Part shown: piece after piece, positions 8,699 through 17,826 of the stretch | Numbering within the stretch: the first letter of the stretch is position 1 | Layout of the letters: every line of letters starts with the position of its first letter | Assembly: GCA_013213745.1 (NCBI GenBank) | Contig: JABSQH010000090.1 | Coordinates: 1 to 64,000 of the forward strand | Direction: 5' to 3' | Origin: Ilumatobacteraceae bacterium | GTDB taxonomy: Bacteria; Actinomycetota; Acidimicrobiia; Acidimicrobiales; Ilumatobacteraceae | Length of the DNA: 64,000 nt | Notes under the pieces: model-generated | The model's input: only the letters and a program-made list of their open reading frames with translations | Told to the model about the DNA's origin: nothing | Database searches by the model: none | Made by a program: the position numbers and the translations under genes

Positions 8699-9859
8699 TC
8701 AGTCAAGCCCGGGGGCGCAGAGGCCGTCGAGTTCTTTGACCTGAATGCGATCGCGGTTCTCGAAGGTCACTTCGTTCCCAGGGTCGGGTTGCAGCTTGAA
8801 CACGCGGAACTCCATCTCGGTCGTATCGACCGTGAGGATCCGCCCGATCAACCCATCGCCGAGGTCGAGGATCAACTTGATGGTCTCCAGCGCCTGGATC
8901 GACCCGATGATGCCAGGGAGCACGCCGAGCACGCCGGCCTCAGCACAGCTCGGAGCGAGCTCGGCCGGAGGCGGCTCGGGGACCATGTCGCGATACGTCG
9001 GACCCTCCGTGGGGTGGAACACACTGACCATGCCCTCGAAGCGGAAGATCGAGCCGTGAACCACCGGGATGCCGAGCTTCACGCTGGCGTCGTTGAGCAG
9101 GTAGCGGCTGGGAAAGTTGTCGGCGCCGTCGACGATGACGTCGTAGTCGGAGATGATGTCGATGATGTTCGATGCGTCGAGACGCGTGTCGTAGGTGACG
9201 ACGTTGACGTCGGGATTGAGCATCGTCAGCGTCTTCTTCGCCGAGTCGACCTTGCGGTCGCCAACACGATCGATGTTGTGCAGGATCTGTCGTTGCAGGT
9301 TCGACGAATCGACGTCGTCCATGTCGACGATGCCGATCGTGCCCACGCCAGCAGCGGCCAGATACAGCGCAGCCGGCGAGCCGAGACCTCCGGCTCCGAG
9401 CATCAACACCTTGGCGTCGAGCAGCTTGGCCTGGCCTTCGACCCCGACTTCGGGGAGCAAGAGGTGCCGCTTGTAACGGTTCGTCTGTTCGGGGGTGAGC
9501 GACGCCGGCGTGGTCCACGGACGCCCCTCGTCCTTCCAGCGCCCGAAGCCCCCGTCCATCGACAGCGCCGACGTGTACCCGAGCTCGGCGAGCGTCTTGG
9601 CTGCGAATGCCGAGCGCACGCCACCGGCGCAGTACACGATGATCTCGGCGTCTTTGTCAGTGATCCGGTTCTCGATCTGTGCTTCCAGATGACCACGGGG
9701 GATGTGGATCGCGCCGGCCAGCGCACCTTCGTCGTACTCGTCTGGCTCACGCACGTCGAGCACGGTGGCGCCGGCAGCGATGCGCTCGGCGGCGGTGGCG
9801 GTGTCGATCTCGTCGATCTCAGACTTGGCGGATGCGAGCAGGTCGCGAAACGTAGCCAT
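8699..9859 (-). CDS. rhodanese-E1 fusion: ThiF/MoeB-type adenylyltransferase with N-terminal sulfurtransferase domain
   Basis: Residues 1-115 form a rhodanese domain with VLDVREPDEYDEGAL and the active-site loop YCAGGVRS (Cys77). Residues 125-386 are a ThiF/MoeB/UBA-like E1 domain with RYKRHLLLPEVG, the nucleotide loop LGAGGLGSPAALYLAAAG and the catalytic-cysteine segment PSCAEAGVLGVLPG. Such enzymes adenylate the C-terminal Gly-Gly of small sulfur carriers (MoaD, ThiS, CysO) and load sulfur for molybdopterin, thiamine or cysteine synthesis. In MoeZ the rhodanese domain is C-terminal; here it is N-terminal. The zinc-binding CxxC of E. coli MoeB is replaced by TYRD. ATG 9859 is preferred over the TTG two codons upstream. 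Confidence 0.9.
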   Translation of the reverse strand: MATFRDLLASAKSEIDEIDTATAAERIAAGATVLDVREPDEYDEGALAGAIHIPRGHLEAQIENRITDKDAEIIVYCAGGVRSAFAAKTLAELGYTSALSMDGGFGRWKDEGRPWTTPASLTPEQTNRYKRHLLLPEVGVEGQAKLLDAKVLMLGAGGLGSPAALYLAAAGVGTIGIVDMDDVDSSNLQRQILHNIDRVGDRKVDSAKKTLTMLNPDVNVVTYDTRLDASNIIDIISDYDVIVDGADNFPSRYLLNDASVKLGIPVVHGSIFRFEGMVSVFHPTEGPTYRDMVPEPPPAELAPSCAEAGVLGVLPGIIGSIQALETIKLILDLGDGLIGRILTVDTTEMEFRVFKLQPDPGNEVTFENRDRIQVKELDGLCAPGLD

Positions 9860-10016
9860 GGGCAAACCCTAACGTGAATGCTGATTAGATCGGTCGGGAA
9901 TCATCCTCTGCTGCAACCCACCGGCAGCGGCGCGCATTCCGGTCGCGCCACGTCAGCGCCATGCGGCACCACGCCGTCGGAATCCCGCCAGCGCGTGCAA
10001 CCGGTAGTTTGCTGCC

Positions 10017-10967
10017 GTGACCGCCGACGATCGCATCTTCACTGCGACGTCGGCGGAGAATGAAGGCAGCTTTCGCCCCGGCGATTGGGGCCTGTTCGCA
10101 GCGGTGTCGGCGATCTGGGGTTCGTCGTTCCTGCTGATCGACATCGGCCTCGACGCGCTCGAGCCGGGCCTGATCACACTGCTGCGCGTCGGGCTCGGTG
10201 CGCTCACGTTGGCGTTGCTTCCGAGAGAGCGCCGACGGGTCGCTCGCGAGGACCGACGGCGTGTGGTGTTGCTCAGCATCTTGTGGGTCGGTGTGCCGTT
10301 GACGCTGTTCCCGCTCGCCGAGCAACACATCAACTCTGCGGTGACCGGTCTGCTGAACGGTGCCACCCCGATCTTCGCCGCCCTCGTCGCCACCTTCCTG
10401 TTGCGCCGGCCACCGGGACCGGCACAGCGGGCGGGGATCGCCGTCGGTTTCCTCGGCGTGGTGCTGATCAGCGCGCCATCGATCTCGTCGAGCTCAGGCG
10501 AGGCACTCGGTGTCGCGCTCGTGCTCTCGGCGACCCTGTGTTACGGGTTCGCAGTGAACCTGGCTGCTCCATTGCAGCAGCGCTACGGCTCGGCCAACGT
10601 GATGGCCACCGTGCTCGCACTGGGGACGGTGTGGACACTCCCCTATGGCCTGTTCGGAGTCGCCGAGTCCAGCGTCGAGTGGCGCCCACTGCTGGCGGTG
10701 GCCACGCTGGGTATCGTCGGCACCGGCCTCGCATTCTTGGCGATGGCATCGCTCGTCGGTCGCGTCGGATCGACGCGGGCGTCGCTGATCACCTATCTGA
10801 TCCCGGTCGTGTCGCTGGTGCTCGGGGTCGCGCTGCGGAACGATTCGGTATCGGCCATCGCCGTCGTCGGCATCGCCGTCGTGATCGCCGGTGCCTTACT
10901 CGCCGCCCGGCCGACGGGCCGAGATCGAGACGCAGTCAGCCAACCAACGCCGGCAACACGTCGCTGA
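10017..10967 (+). CDS. EamA family (DMT) transporter
   Basis: A 316-residue ten-segment transporter in two EamA halves: WGLFAAVSAIWGSSFLLID in the first, GVALVLSATLCYGFAVNLA in the second. It ends with a polar tail. The family exports or imports small metabolites; the segment GSSFLLIDIGLDALEPG is the YdcZ/RarD-like start of the common DMT group, with no clue to substrate. It begins with GTG 10017, 157 nt from the divergent rhodanese-E1 gene, so promoters for both probably lie in 9860-10016. Its last 32 nt overlap the convergent sirtuin gene. Confidence 0.87.
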   Translation: MTADDRIFTATSAENEGSFRPGDWGLFAAVSAIWGSSFLLIDIGLDALEPGLITLLRVGLGALTLALLPRERRRVAREDRRRVVLLSILWVGVPLTLFPLAEQHINSAVTGLLNGATPIFAALVATFLLRRPPGPAQRAGIAVGFLGVVLISAPSISSSSGEALGVALVLSATLCYGFAVNLAAPLQQRYGSANVMATVLALGTVWTLPYGLFGVAESSVEWRPLLAVATLGIVGTGLAFLAMASLVGRVGSTRASLITYLIPVVSLVLGVALRNDSVSAIAVVGIAVVIAGALLAARPTGRDRDAVSQPTPATRR

Positions 10968-11700
10968 TCGAACCGATCAGCAGGTGGTCGGCGTAACGAT
11001 CCATCCCGGTCTCGTCGCCGTTGAGGATCACCACGGTGGCGCCACCGGCTTTGGCCCGGGGGACACAGTTCGCAGCTGGAAAAACGCTCAGAGTCGAACC
11101 GACCGCGAGCAGCACGTCGCTCTCCTCGCTGACGCGCAGCGCCCGCTCGATGACCTCCGGCACCAGCGCCTGGCCGAAGCTGATCGTGTCGCTCTTCAGG
11201 ATCCCACCGCATACAAGACACGGCGGATCGTCCTCTCCGGCGCGCACTCGGTCGAGCGTCTCGGCCATCGGTCGTCGGTCGTCGCACTCCCAGCAGCGAC
11301 TGAACCAGATCGTGCCGTGCACCTCGATCACCCGATCGGGATCGTTCCCGGCCTTTTGGTGTAGTCCATCGATGTTCTGCGTCACCACGGCGTGCAGCTG
11401 GCCGCGCCGCTCCAGCTCGACGACGGCCTCGTGACCCGCGTTCGGCTGCGCGTCCCATGCCGGAGTGGCGAGGCGGTTCTGCCACGCCGCCAACCGCACC
11501 TCGGAATCGTTGAGGTAGTGCGAAATGTCGGCGGCCTTCTCGGCTTTCGGGTTCTTGGTCCACAACCCGTTCGGACCGCGAAAGTCGGGAATGCCCGAAT
11601 CGGTCGAGATGCCTGCGCCGGTCAGCACCACCACACGCTCGGCGTCGGCGATCACGCTGCGGGCCGCGAGCGTCATCGGTGGCAGTGGTGCGTCGGACAC
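10936..11700 (-). CDS. Sir2-family NAD-dependent protein deacylase
   Basis: The 254-residue sirtuin shows all core motifs: the NAD-binding TGAGISTDSGIPDFRGPNG, catalytic TQNIDGLHQKAG then the active-site His in VIEVHGT, and two zinc pairs in RCWECDD and CLVCGG. Members remove acetyl or other acyl groups from lysines using NAD, and in bacteria often control acetyl-CoA synthetase. The GTG at 11700 places the NAD loop near residue 30 as usual. Longer in-frame extensions to 11886 would overlap the divergent secreted protein and are Ser/Arg-rich. Confidence 0.92.
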   Translation of the reverse strand: MSDAPLPPMTLAARSVIADAERVVVLTGAGISTDSGIPDFRGPNGLWTKNPKAEKAADISHYLNDSEVRLAAWQNRLATPAWDAQPNAGHEAVVELERRGQLHAVVTQNIDGLHQKAGNDPDRVIEVHGTIWFSRCWECDDRRPMAETLDRVRAGEDDPPCLVCGGILKSDTISFGQALVPEVIERALRVSEESDVLLAVGSTLSVFPAANCVPRAKAGGATVVILNGDETGMDRYADHLLIGSISDVLPALVG

Positions 11701-11728
11701 GGCGTGGACGCTACCTGCCGTGCCTGTG

Positions 11729-12607
11729 GTGACGGGCCGTCGCCGTGCGAGACTCCATCGTGTGCGCGTGGTGCTCGCAGTCACGGCCGGGCTGACACTG
11801 GTCGGCTCGTCGACGCTGCTCGCTGCGCCAGCGCTCGACGACGTCGCACGACCGGCCTCGCCGACCGAGACTGCGTCGCGCGACATCCAATGGCGCGACG
11901 ACGCCAGCTGTGATCTTGCGACGGTCGACGCACTCGCGGCTCGTCACCCCGAGGTCCGCCAATTCGTCGTACTGGCGACCAGCACCTTCAACGACACGGC
12001 GGGCACTGCGTTCACCGCCGCCCGCCGCGCCAACGAGGAGTGGGTCTGTCAGACCGAGCAGCAGATCGCACGGTTCGGGCGGACCGGCACACGCCCGCTC
12101 GTCGAGCGCCGATCGGGCGATGGTACGACTCCTGCGGGTGTGTTTCCGCTCGGCGAGGTCACGGCCTGGGACGGGGAACGGGTGAGCGTGTTCGGCAACC
12201 GACCCGATCCCGGAGTTCGGCCAGGTGTGGGCTACCGCGACGTCCGTCCGGAGGATTGTTGGGGGGCCACGCCGAACACGCCGGAGTATCAGCGGCTGTT
12301 CGCGCGGCCGGGGTGTCCCGGCCCCGAGGACGAATGGCTCCTGCGGTTCGGCGACGTCTACTCCCATGCCGCAGTGATCGGCGCAAATCTCGATCCGGTC
12401 TCGGGTGACGAGCCCGGCGAGCCGCCATACGCGGCAGCGATCTTCCTCCATCGCCATTCGTACACCGAGACCGGGGCGACCCGGCCGACGAGCGGATGCG
12501 TGTCGCTGCCGCTGCTCGACCTTGCGACGACGATCCGGCTCCTCGATCCACAGCTGACACCGCACTTCGCCATCGGCCCGACGAGCTGGCTACGCACCAC
12601 TGCATAG
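11729..12607 (+). CDS. secreted L,D-transpeptidase-like (YkuD-type) protein
   Basis: An export signal is visible: a basic start RRRARLHR, hydrophobic VVLAVTAGLTLVGSSTLLA, then APALD. The mature part contains RRSGDGTTPAGVFPLG, FGNRPDPGVRPG and, toward the end, HRHSYTETGATRPTSGCVSLP. This corresponds to the His...SxGC catalytic signature of YkuD L,D-transpeptidases, which cross-link peptidoglycan through meso-diaminopimelate or modify it. The spacing and the SGCVSLP variant match a divergent actinobacterial branch often annotated as hypothetical. GTG 11762 is an alternative start just before the hydrophobic core. Confidence 0.8.
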   Translation: MTGRRRARLHRVRVVLAVTAGLTLVGSSTLLAAPALDDVARPASPTETASRDIQWRDDASCDLATVDALAARHPEVRQFVVLATSTFNDTAGTAFTAARRANEEWVCQTEQQIARFGRTGTRPLVERRSGDGTTPAGVFPLGEVTAWDGERVSVFGNRPDPGVRPGVGYRDVRPEDCWGATPNTPEYQRLFARPGCPGPEDEWLLRFGDVYSHAAVIGANLDPVSGDEPGEPPYAAAIFLHRHSYTETGATRPTSGCVSLPLLDLATTIRLLDPQLTPHFAIGPTSWLRTTA

Positions 12608-12626
12608 CCCCGGTAGCGTCGGATCG

Positions 12627-14207
12627 GTGTCTGAGCAGGTGATCTCTGAGGCGGCGCGGCGGCGCACGTTTGCGATCATCAGCCACCCCGACGCGGGTAA
12701 GACCACGCTGACCGAGAAATTCCTCCTGTACGCCGGAGCGATCACCGCCGGCGGCGCCGTCAAAGCGCACGAAGGCCGGCGTGCAGCGACCTCGGACTGG
12801 ATGGACATGGAGCAGAAGCGAGGGATCTCGATCACCTCGACGGCACTCAACTTCGCGTACCGCGACCACGAACTGAATCTCCTCGACACTCCCGGGCACC
12901 GCGACTTCTCCGAAGACACGTACCGAGTGCTCGCCGCCGTCGATGCCGTGGTGATGGTCCTCGACTCGGCAAAGGGCATCGAACCGCAGACGTTGAAGCT
13001 CTTCGAGGTCTGCCGATCGCGCCACCTGCCCGTGATCACCTTCCTCAACAAATTCGACCGGCCCGGCATGGATCCGCTGGAGCTGCTCGATCAGATCGAG
13101 GAACAGATCGACCTGCGGCCGACCCCGGCGACATGGCCGGTCGGGACACATGGCGACCTGCGCGGCGTGGTCGATCGCCGCTCGGACGTCTTCACGAGGT
13201 ACACCCGGACTGCACGGGGCGCACAGATCGCCCCCGAAGAAGACGTGCCGGCCGAGCGCGCCGCCGCCGAAGAGGGCGCCGCCTGGGACCAAGCCGCCGA
13301 ACAAATCGAACTGCTCACCGCGATGGAGGCCGACGTCGACCTGCCGAGCTTCCTCGCCGGCGAGTCGACACCGGTCTTTGCCGGCTCCGCCTTGACCAAC
13401 TTCGGCGTGCGCCACCTGCTCGACGCCGTGGTCGACCTCGCGCCCGCGCCGACGCCGCGCGACGACCGCAACGGCAAGCCGCGTCACCTCGACGAACCCT
13501 GTTCGGCATTCGTGTTCAAGGTGCAGGCCAACATGGACCGCAACCACCGTGACCGGATCGCGTTCGCCCGCATCTGCTCGGGACGCTTCGACCGCGGCAT
13601 GGTGATGACCTGCGCGCGCACCGCCAAGCCGTTCGCCACCAAGTACGCATCAACCGTGTTCGGCGCCGAGCGAACGACGATCGACGAGGCGTTTCCCGGC
13701 GATGTCGTCGGACTGGTCAACGCCACCGGGCTGAACATCGGCGATTCGTTGTACGACGAGAACGGCGCCAAGGTGGAGTTTCCCAGCATCCCGCAGTTCG
13801 CTCCCGAAGTATTCGCCACGGCCCACCCGGTCGACACCGGGAAGTCCAAGCAGTTCCGCAAGGGTCTCGATCAGCTCGACGAAGAAGGTGTCGTGCAGGT
13901 GCTGCGTGACCCGGACTGGGGCGACGCATCACCCGTTCTCGCCGCCGTCGGTCAGCTGCAGTTCGATGTGTTCGCCAACCGGCTCGACATCGAGTTCAAC
14001 GCCCCGATCGAGCTGTCGTCGGCGCCGTACCAAGCGATTCGCTTGACCGACTCGACCTCGGCCGACGTATTGCGCGAGAAGCCGGGAGTGCGCATCTTGT
14101 CGCGCCAGGACGGCGCACTCGTTGCGTTGTTCGAGAACAAGTACGCGCTGCAACGCATCGAGCAGAACGAGCCCGAACTCGTGCTCGACCACATCATCGC
14201 CGGTTGA
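12627..14207 (+). CDS. prfC: peptide chain release factor 3
   Basis: The 526-residue translational GTPase starts at GTG 12627. Its G motifs are ISHPDAGKTTLTE (P-loop), DTPGHRDFSEDTYR (G3) and FLNKFDRPGMDP (G4), followed by domain II and the RF3-specific C-terminal domain (QLQFDVFANRLDIEFNAPIEL). RF3 uses GTP to recycle RF1 and RF2 from the ribosome after termination and helps quality control. Length and the replacement of the EF-G C-terminal domains identify RF3 rather than EF-G. It follows the transpeptidase gene by 19 nt, so it may be cotranscribed with it. Confidence 0.97.
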   Translation: MSEQVISEAARRRTFAIISHPDAGKTTLTEKFLLYAGAITAGGAVKAHEGRRAATSDWMDMEQKRGISITSTALNFAYRDHELNLLDTPGHRDFSEDTYRVLAAVDAVVMVLDSAKGIEPQTLKLFEVCRSRHLPVITFLNKFDRPGMDPLELLDQIEEQIDLRPTPATWPVGTHGDLRGVVDRRSDVFTRYTRTARGAQIAPEEDVPAERAAAEEGAAWDQAAEQIELLTAMEADVDLPSFLAGESTPVFAGSALTNFGVRHLLDAVVDLAPAPTPRDDRNGKPRHLDEPCSAFVFKVQANMDRNHRDRIAFARICSGRFDRGMVMTCARTAKPFATKYASTVFGAERTTIDEAFPGDVVGLVNATGLNIGDSLYDENGAKVEFPSIPQFAPEVFATAHPVDTGKSKQFRKGLDQLDEEGVVQVLRDPDWGDASPVLAAVGQLQFDVFANRLDIEFNAPIELSSAPYQAIRLTDSTSADVLREKPGVRILSRQDGALVALFENKYALQRIEQNEPELVLDHIIAG

Positions 14208-14264
14208 GCCGAACGCGGCGGAGAGCCGCCACCGCAGTGCGGCCAGCTCCTAGGGTGGCGGACC

Positions 14265-14939
14265 ATGACCAGTGCCTTCACCCGGCTGATTGCCGGCGCA
14301 ACCGTCGCCTGCGGCTCGTTGATCGTCGCCGGCACCGTTGCTGCGACACCTGATACGACCGCCACACCTGATACGACCGCGCCTCCGAACACCACTGCTG
14401 CGCCCGCCACCACCACCGCGCCCGCCACCACCACTGCGCCCGACAATGGTGGGAGCGGCATCGACTGGGGCCCGATCGCGATCGTCGCTGCCTTGGCAAT
14501 CATTCTGATCGCCATCCTCGCCGCGCTCGCCTCGCGTCGACGTCCGTCTGAGGTCGCGGCGACCGCTGCCGCTCCGCGCAGCAACAACTACGAGATCGAG
14601 TTGCTCGGCACTGCACAGTGGTTCCACGATCAGCTCTCGCTCGAGCTGCAAGCAGCTCCGCCAGCCCAGGCGCAGCAGCGATGGACCGTCGACCGCAGTC
14701 GGGTCGACGGGATCGTGATCGGCGCACAACAACAGGCCGCCCGCTCGAACCCCGAAGCCTGGAGCCGGCTCGGCCAGTCGGTCTCGCTGTTGTCGGGAGC
14801 GCTCGACACTTCGATTCAGCTGCGCAACCAGCAAGAGCCCGACGCCACGCTCGTGGCCGAGTCGGTGCAGGTGGTCAACCGCCGACGGGCCGAGCTGCAG
14901 TCGCTGATCTCGGCGATGGGTCCGATCGTTCGCGACTGA
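14265..14939 (+). CDS. hypothetical membrane-anchored protein with Thr/Pro-rich stalk
   Basis: The 224 residues begin with a possible signal segment (LIAGATVACGSLIVAGTVAA), then a 30-residue Thr/Ala/Pro repeat of the type TTAPATTTAP. A strong membrane helix follows at about 66-88 (IAIVAALAIILIAILAALA) with a positive RRR stop-transfer. The rest is about 135 residues, mostly helical and Gln-rich, with no recognised domain. The layout suggests a short extracellular stalk and a cytoplasmic helical domain. No family was recognised. It is convergent with the DUF2207 gene, another membrane protein. Confidence 0.75.
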   Translation: MTSAFTRLIAGATVACGSLIVAGTVAATPDTTATPDTTAPPNTTAAPATTTAPATTTAPDNGGSGIDWGPIAIVAALAIILIAILAALASRRRPSEVAATAAAPRSNNYEIELLGTAQWFHDQLSLELQAAPPAQAQQRWTVDRSRVDGIVIGAQQQAARSNPEAWSRLGQSVSLLSGALDTSIQLRNQQEPDATLVAESVQVVNRRRAELQSLISAMGPIVRD

Positions 14940-14975
14940 CATACGCAGCGGTGCTCGTGCGACCGCCGTTGCGGC

Positions 14976-16763
14976 TCACCACGAGCCGGAACTGCCGCCG
15001 CCGCCCCCACCGCCGACGCCGCCCGAGAATCCGCCACCGCTGCTGCTCGACGACGGCGGGGTATAGGTCGAGCGAAGCACGCCGTGATTGGTGGCGATCA
15101 ACAACGGGCCGTTGAGCACGACACTGCGGTCGGGAATGTTGCTCGACTCGACGGCGCGTTTCCAGGCGTCGGCGGCGTCGAGCGCGACGGCCCATGCGCT
15201 GTACTCACGGACGAGACCGTGCTCCCAGGCCCAGTCGACGTGGCGGCCCTCGCTGGCGTCGAGAAACCGGCGGAACGACTCGGTGCGCAGCGTCAGCGCC
15301 GACCCGGTCGCGGTGCGTGCCGGCAGTAGCCGGCGGTAGGCGATGAGGGCCACGATGCCTGGGACCACGATGGCCAGCACGATCGCCAGCCAACTCGCGG
15401 CGAGCAGCGTCAGCAGGTTGGGGAGGACGCCAGCGAGCAGGTTCCCGCCGAAGATCACCAGGAAGAAACCGATACCGAGCAGCCCGCCGAGCGACCGCGG
15501 ATCGAAGCCACCGGCTCCGGGCCCGCGGTTCCACCACCCGGCCTGACCCGCGAATCGGTCCTGCTCGCGCTGGATCGCCGACCACGTCGACGTGAAGCCC
15601 TTGTCGTATTTTCCGAGCTCCACGGGACCGCCGGCGAACAGCCGGTCGAGATGCCCATGGTCGACGGCATTGAGTCGCGCCTCTCGATCGCCGCGCAAGA
15701 GCGTCAGGTCACCAGATTCATCCTCGTCCACCACGATCGCCTCGCGGGCGATCATTTCGGAGAACCACGCTGACACGGTCTCGTTCCCGATGCGCTCGTT
15801 CAGGAGCAACGTGCCTTGCCACGGCTCGAGCCCACGGGGCGGGGCGAACTCGATCGTCGCCATCTCGGCAAGCCGGGAGTCGGGAACCCGGTACGTCGGC
15901 ACGTCAGCGATCGGCTCACCGCTCTGGGGAATCGGAAGATCGCCGTACGCGGCGTCGGCGGCGCCACCGCCGACGATCTCGTTGCTGCCGTACCAGCGAC
16001 TCCAGCGGTACACACCGAGGGCCGTGACAAGGCCGAGGACCGCGACCACGATCGCCAGCGACGGGAGGCCATCGGGCGCGCGTGCCGGCACAGCTGGCTC
16101 TTTCGGCGGAACGACGTCGGTGAATCCGGCGATCACACCGCCCACCGTGATGCCCTCACCTGCTGCGAGCGGCTCGATCACCGTCACCCAATTGCCGTTC
16201 GCCTGCTCGGTGAGCGTGCACCCGCCGAACGACCCGAATGCACCGGTGTCGCAGTCGGTCGCCGTGAAGTCGAAGCCGGTCATCACCACCTCGAATCGCG
16301 CCGTCTCGAAGGTCTCTGCGTTCCCGATCACGTCGAGCGCGAGCACACCGGTATTCAACATCGCGTCCGGCAGGGTGTACTCGAGGACGTAACGATGCCG
16401 ACCGGTGAACGTCACATCGGGATCACCGAGGCGGATACGTGTCTCACCACCGATCTGCACCACGTTGATGTCAGCAATGGCGTCGGGCGACGACGCCACG
16501 ATCTCTTCGGGAACACCGAAGTCATTGGGAACGATGCGCTGATAGCCACGCCGTTTTGTCGCCCCGAAGTCGATGTCGACGACCTCCCGAATGCGGACGC
16601 CGTCACCGACGGGCTGCACCGTGACCTGCTTGGAGTCGAACGACTCCGGCCGGAACCGGGCATCGTCGCCACCGCCGATCACCCGGGTAGCGGTGAGCAA
16701 CGTCATTGCGAGGATCGCCACGACAACGGCGACGTGGTTCCAGACGGTGACCTTGTGGATCAT
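14976..16763 (-). CDS. DUF2207 family membrane protein
   Basis: The 595-residue protein has an N-terminal membrane anchor and a long extracellular beta domain with SFDSKQVTVQPVGDGVRIRE and YQRIVPNDFGVPEEI. A transmembrane helix near 255-275 follows, then a cytoplasmic part, two more helices (LLGIGFFLVIFGGNLLAG; LAIVLAIVVPGIVALIAY) and a C-terminal Gly/Ser tail GGVGGGGGGGSSGSW. This order is the DUF2207 pattern. No biochemical role is established; the Gly-rich tail is a regular family trait. ATG 16763 is preferred to GTG 16784 because it directly precedes the membrane anchor. Confidence 0.88.
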   Translation of the reverse strand: MIHKVTVWNHVAVVVAILAMTLLTATRVIGGGDDARFRPESFDSKQVTVQPVGDGVRIREVVDIDFGATKRRGYQRIVPNDFGVPEEIVASSPDAIADINVVQIGGETRIRLGDPDVTFTGRHRYVLEYTLPDAMLNTGVLALDVIGNAETFETARFEVVMTGFDFTATDCDTGAFGSFGGCTLTEQANGNWVTVIEPLAAGEGITVGGVIAGFTDVVPPKEPAVPARAPDGLPSLAIVVAVLGLVTALGVYRWSRWYGSNEIVGGGAADAAYGDLPIPQSGEPIADVPTYRVPDSRLAEMATIEFAPPRGLEPWQGTLLLNERIGNETVSAWFSEMIAREAIVVDEDESGDLTLLRGDREARLNAVDHGHLDRLFAGGPVELGKYDKGFTSTWSAIQREQDRFAGQAGWWNRGPGAGGFDPRSLGGLLGIGFFLVIFGGNLLAGVLPNLLTLLAASWLAIVLAIVVPGIVALIAYRRLLPARTATGSALTLRTESFRRFLDASEGRHVDWAWEHGLVREYSAWAVALDAADAWKRAVESSNIPDRSVVLNGPLLIATNHGVLRSTYTPPSSSSSGGGFSGGVGGGGGGGSSGSW

Positions 16764-16812
16764 TTGGCCAGTCTCGCTCCCCACACGCCTGACGCAGCGG
16801 ACCGCCGCTCCT

Positions 16813-17617
16813 TCAGTTGGTGAGGTCGCGCAGCACCTGTTCGCTTGCGCTGTCAGCTGGCAGCAACGTCTCCAGCCGGATTTCCGCGAGCGTGATGTCG
16901 GCAGCGGCGGTGAGCGACATCACCGTGGTGTACTGCCGCACCGTGCGGCCGTCGATCATCACGTGCAACTCGGTCAGCAGCTGGTCGCCGATCGATCCAA
17001 CGAGTCGCAGGAGATCATCCGTACCTGGATATGCGCGCACATCGGCTGCCGACGCAGCCAGCTCGGTGTCGCTCGGGTCGAGCTCGCACTTGCGCTGCAA
17101 GCGATCGAGCAGCGACGCAGCGACGATCGGCCAATTCGGAATGTGTCTGCGCAGACCGTCGGGATGCACGGCGACTCGCACGATGTTGCCCCCGTGCTCG
17201 AGAGCCTTACTCGGGTCGACGAGGAGCATCGTGAACATCGCGGCCGAGTCATTGCTGAGCTGCAGGTTCCAGCAACGATCGACGACATAGGGGGAAGGGC
17301 TGGTGAGCGTCGACGAGACGCCGCAGTGAGCGCCGGAGGTCTGTGAGCCGTTCGGTCTTGAGCGGTTCCTCGGAGTGTGCGGGAGCGAACCTGGCCGCGA
17401 CAAAGAGAGAGTTCCGGGCGCGCAGCGGGACGTCGAGCGCGATCGACAGATGTTCGATCATTTCCGGACTGGGACGACTGCGACCGTTCTCCAAGTAGCT
17501 CAGGTGCCGCTGCGACGACTCGGAGCGCACCGCCAGCTCGTGGCGGGAGAATCGGCGTTGGGTCCGCCACCGCTTGAGCTCGACACCGAAGCGCCGCGGA
17601 TCGCTCTGCACTGCCAT
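16813..17617 (-). pseudogene. MmyB-like XRE transcriptional regulator, split by a +1 frameshift
   Basis: From ATG 17617 the first frame gives an XRE helix-turn-helix (FGVELKRWRTQRRFSRHELA then RHLSYLENGRSRPSPEMI), and then the start of the MmyB-type ligand-binding domain up to LVDAHQPFP. There the reading must shift by one base to continue as YVVDRCWNLQLSND, NIVRVAVHPDGLRRHIPNWP and DVRAYPGTDDLL to the stop at 16813. The shift point is a run of five C on the coding strand (17290-17294); four C would restore one 267-residue protein of normal length. Either the gene is freshly broken or the run is a sequencing error. Intact relatives bind fatty-acid-like ligands and often control a divergent oxidoreductase. 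Confidence 0.75.
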
Positions 17618-17826
17618 GCAACCGAACCTACGACGAATCAGACGGCGGATCGATGACGTCACGGGTTATCGAAACGCGCCGCCCGGGTTCGGCACTCGAT
17701 CGAAGGTTCCGCTGTGCGCCATCGGCGGCCCATACCGACGCATCGACTCTTCCCGCCGCCGACCTCGGCTGTCCGCCGAGGCACATCGATCTCGGATCTC
17801 TCCCGAGACACTCGAGGAGTTCGCCA

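Noticed and set aside
10936-10967. Frameshift or error at the overlap of the EamA and sirtuin genes
   Set aside because: Both proteins end normally; a 32-nt convergent overlap is acceptable in such compact DNA.
14381-14455. Short Thr/Pro coding repeat as a possible CRISPR or satellite
   Set aside because: It is an in-frame low-complexity stalk of the protein at 14265-14939, not a separate repeat element.
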